Source: DATBAK01 sp036787815 (lineage in GTDB: Bacteria; Actinomycetota; Acidimicrobiia; IMCC26256; PALSA-610). Taken from it: a stretch of 11,995 bases of DNA. Positions 11,984-11,995 of the stretch are shown here, piece after piece (positions within the stretch are counted from its first letter, which is position 1; the number at the start of each line of letters is the position of its first letter). The notes under the pieces are model-generated. The model was not told the origin of the DNA. It worked only from the letters and a program-made list of their open reading frames with translations, and did not search any database. The DNA lies in assembly GCA_036787815.1 (NCBI GenBank), contig DAIQOP010000115.1:1-11995 (forward strand), given 5' to 3'. A program made the position numbers and the translations under genes.

Positions 11984-11995
11984 GTGAGTCTCGAG
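11984..11995 (+). CDS. Start of a divergent gene, cut by the window edge
   Basis: GTG AGT CTC GAG (MSLE) opens an unbroken frame to the window end behind a -10-like hexamer, divergent from bioA with 51 bases between the two starts. Four codons are too few to name a product. It is called only from promoter geometry and the empty divergent gap. Confidence 0.3.

Overview
The window is high-GC, gene-dense DNA that reads as a chromosomal core region of an actinobacterium. The gene order ylxP-rbfA-nrnA-truB-ribF-rpsO-pnp-M16 peptidase-dapB is an actinobacterial arrangement. Frequent GTG starts, 4-base stop/start overlaps and start codons lying directly behind -10-like hexamers agree with this. The protein style suggests a deep-branching class such as Acidimicrobiia, but that placement is inference. 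I see no mobile element, tRNA, rRNA or CRISPR array, and no gene-free stretch longer than 160 bases.

Bases 1-3659 (+ strand) hold the end of a translation and RNA-maturation cluster: ylxP (DUF503), rbfA (30S maturation factor), nrnA (DHH-family nanoRNase/pAp phosphatase), truB (tRNA U55 pseudouridine synthase) and ribF (FAD synthetase). nrnA, truB and ribF are joined by 4-base GTGA/ATGA overlaps. Between rbfA and nrnA lies a 53-bp near-perfect duplication plus a shortened third copy. It replaces a simple ATGA junction with a chain of two tiny ORFs, each linked to the next by ATGA. This is the most unusual structure in the window. RibF has an intact adenylyltransferase domain, but its riboflavin-kinase part lacks the signature motif.

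Bases 3660-6659 hold rpsO (ribosomal protein S15) and pnp (PNPase), with strong hairpins before rpsO and two between rpsO and pnp. This layout is used for RNase III and PNPase control in other bacteria. PNPase carries a roughly 100-residue disordered, repeat-containing, Arg-ended tail with one conserved-looking aromatic/acidic island. Bases 6692-8814 hold an M16 zinc peptidase and dapB (lysine/diaminopimelate synthesis). A 14-bp triple repeat lies in the short gap, and dapB has no Shine-Dalgarno.

Bases 8780-11932 (- strand) are a biotin operon transcribed bioA-bioF-bioD. It covers the last steps before biotin synthase: KAPA synthase (BioF), DAPA aminotransferase (BioA) and dethiobiotin synthetase (BioD). 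bioD converges on dapB and overlaps it by 35 bp. bioA starts exactly 7 bases after a TAGGAT hexamer, so it looks leaderless. A divergent gene probably begins at 11984 and runs out of the window.

Overall this is mostly ordinary housekeeping DNA. I do not see a new multi-gene system. The points worth follow-up are the rbfA-nrnA relay repeat, the degenerate RibF kinase domain, the pnp leader and PNPase tail, and the 3' overlap of dapB and bioD.
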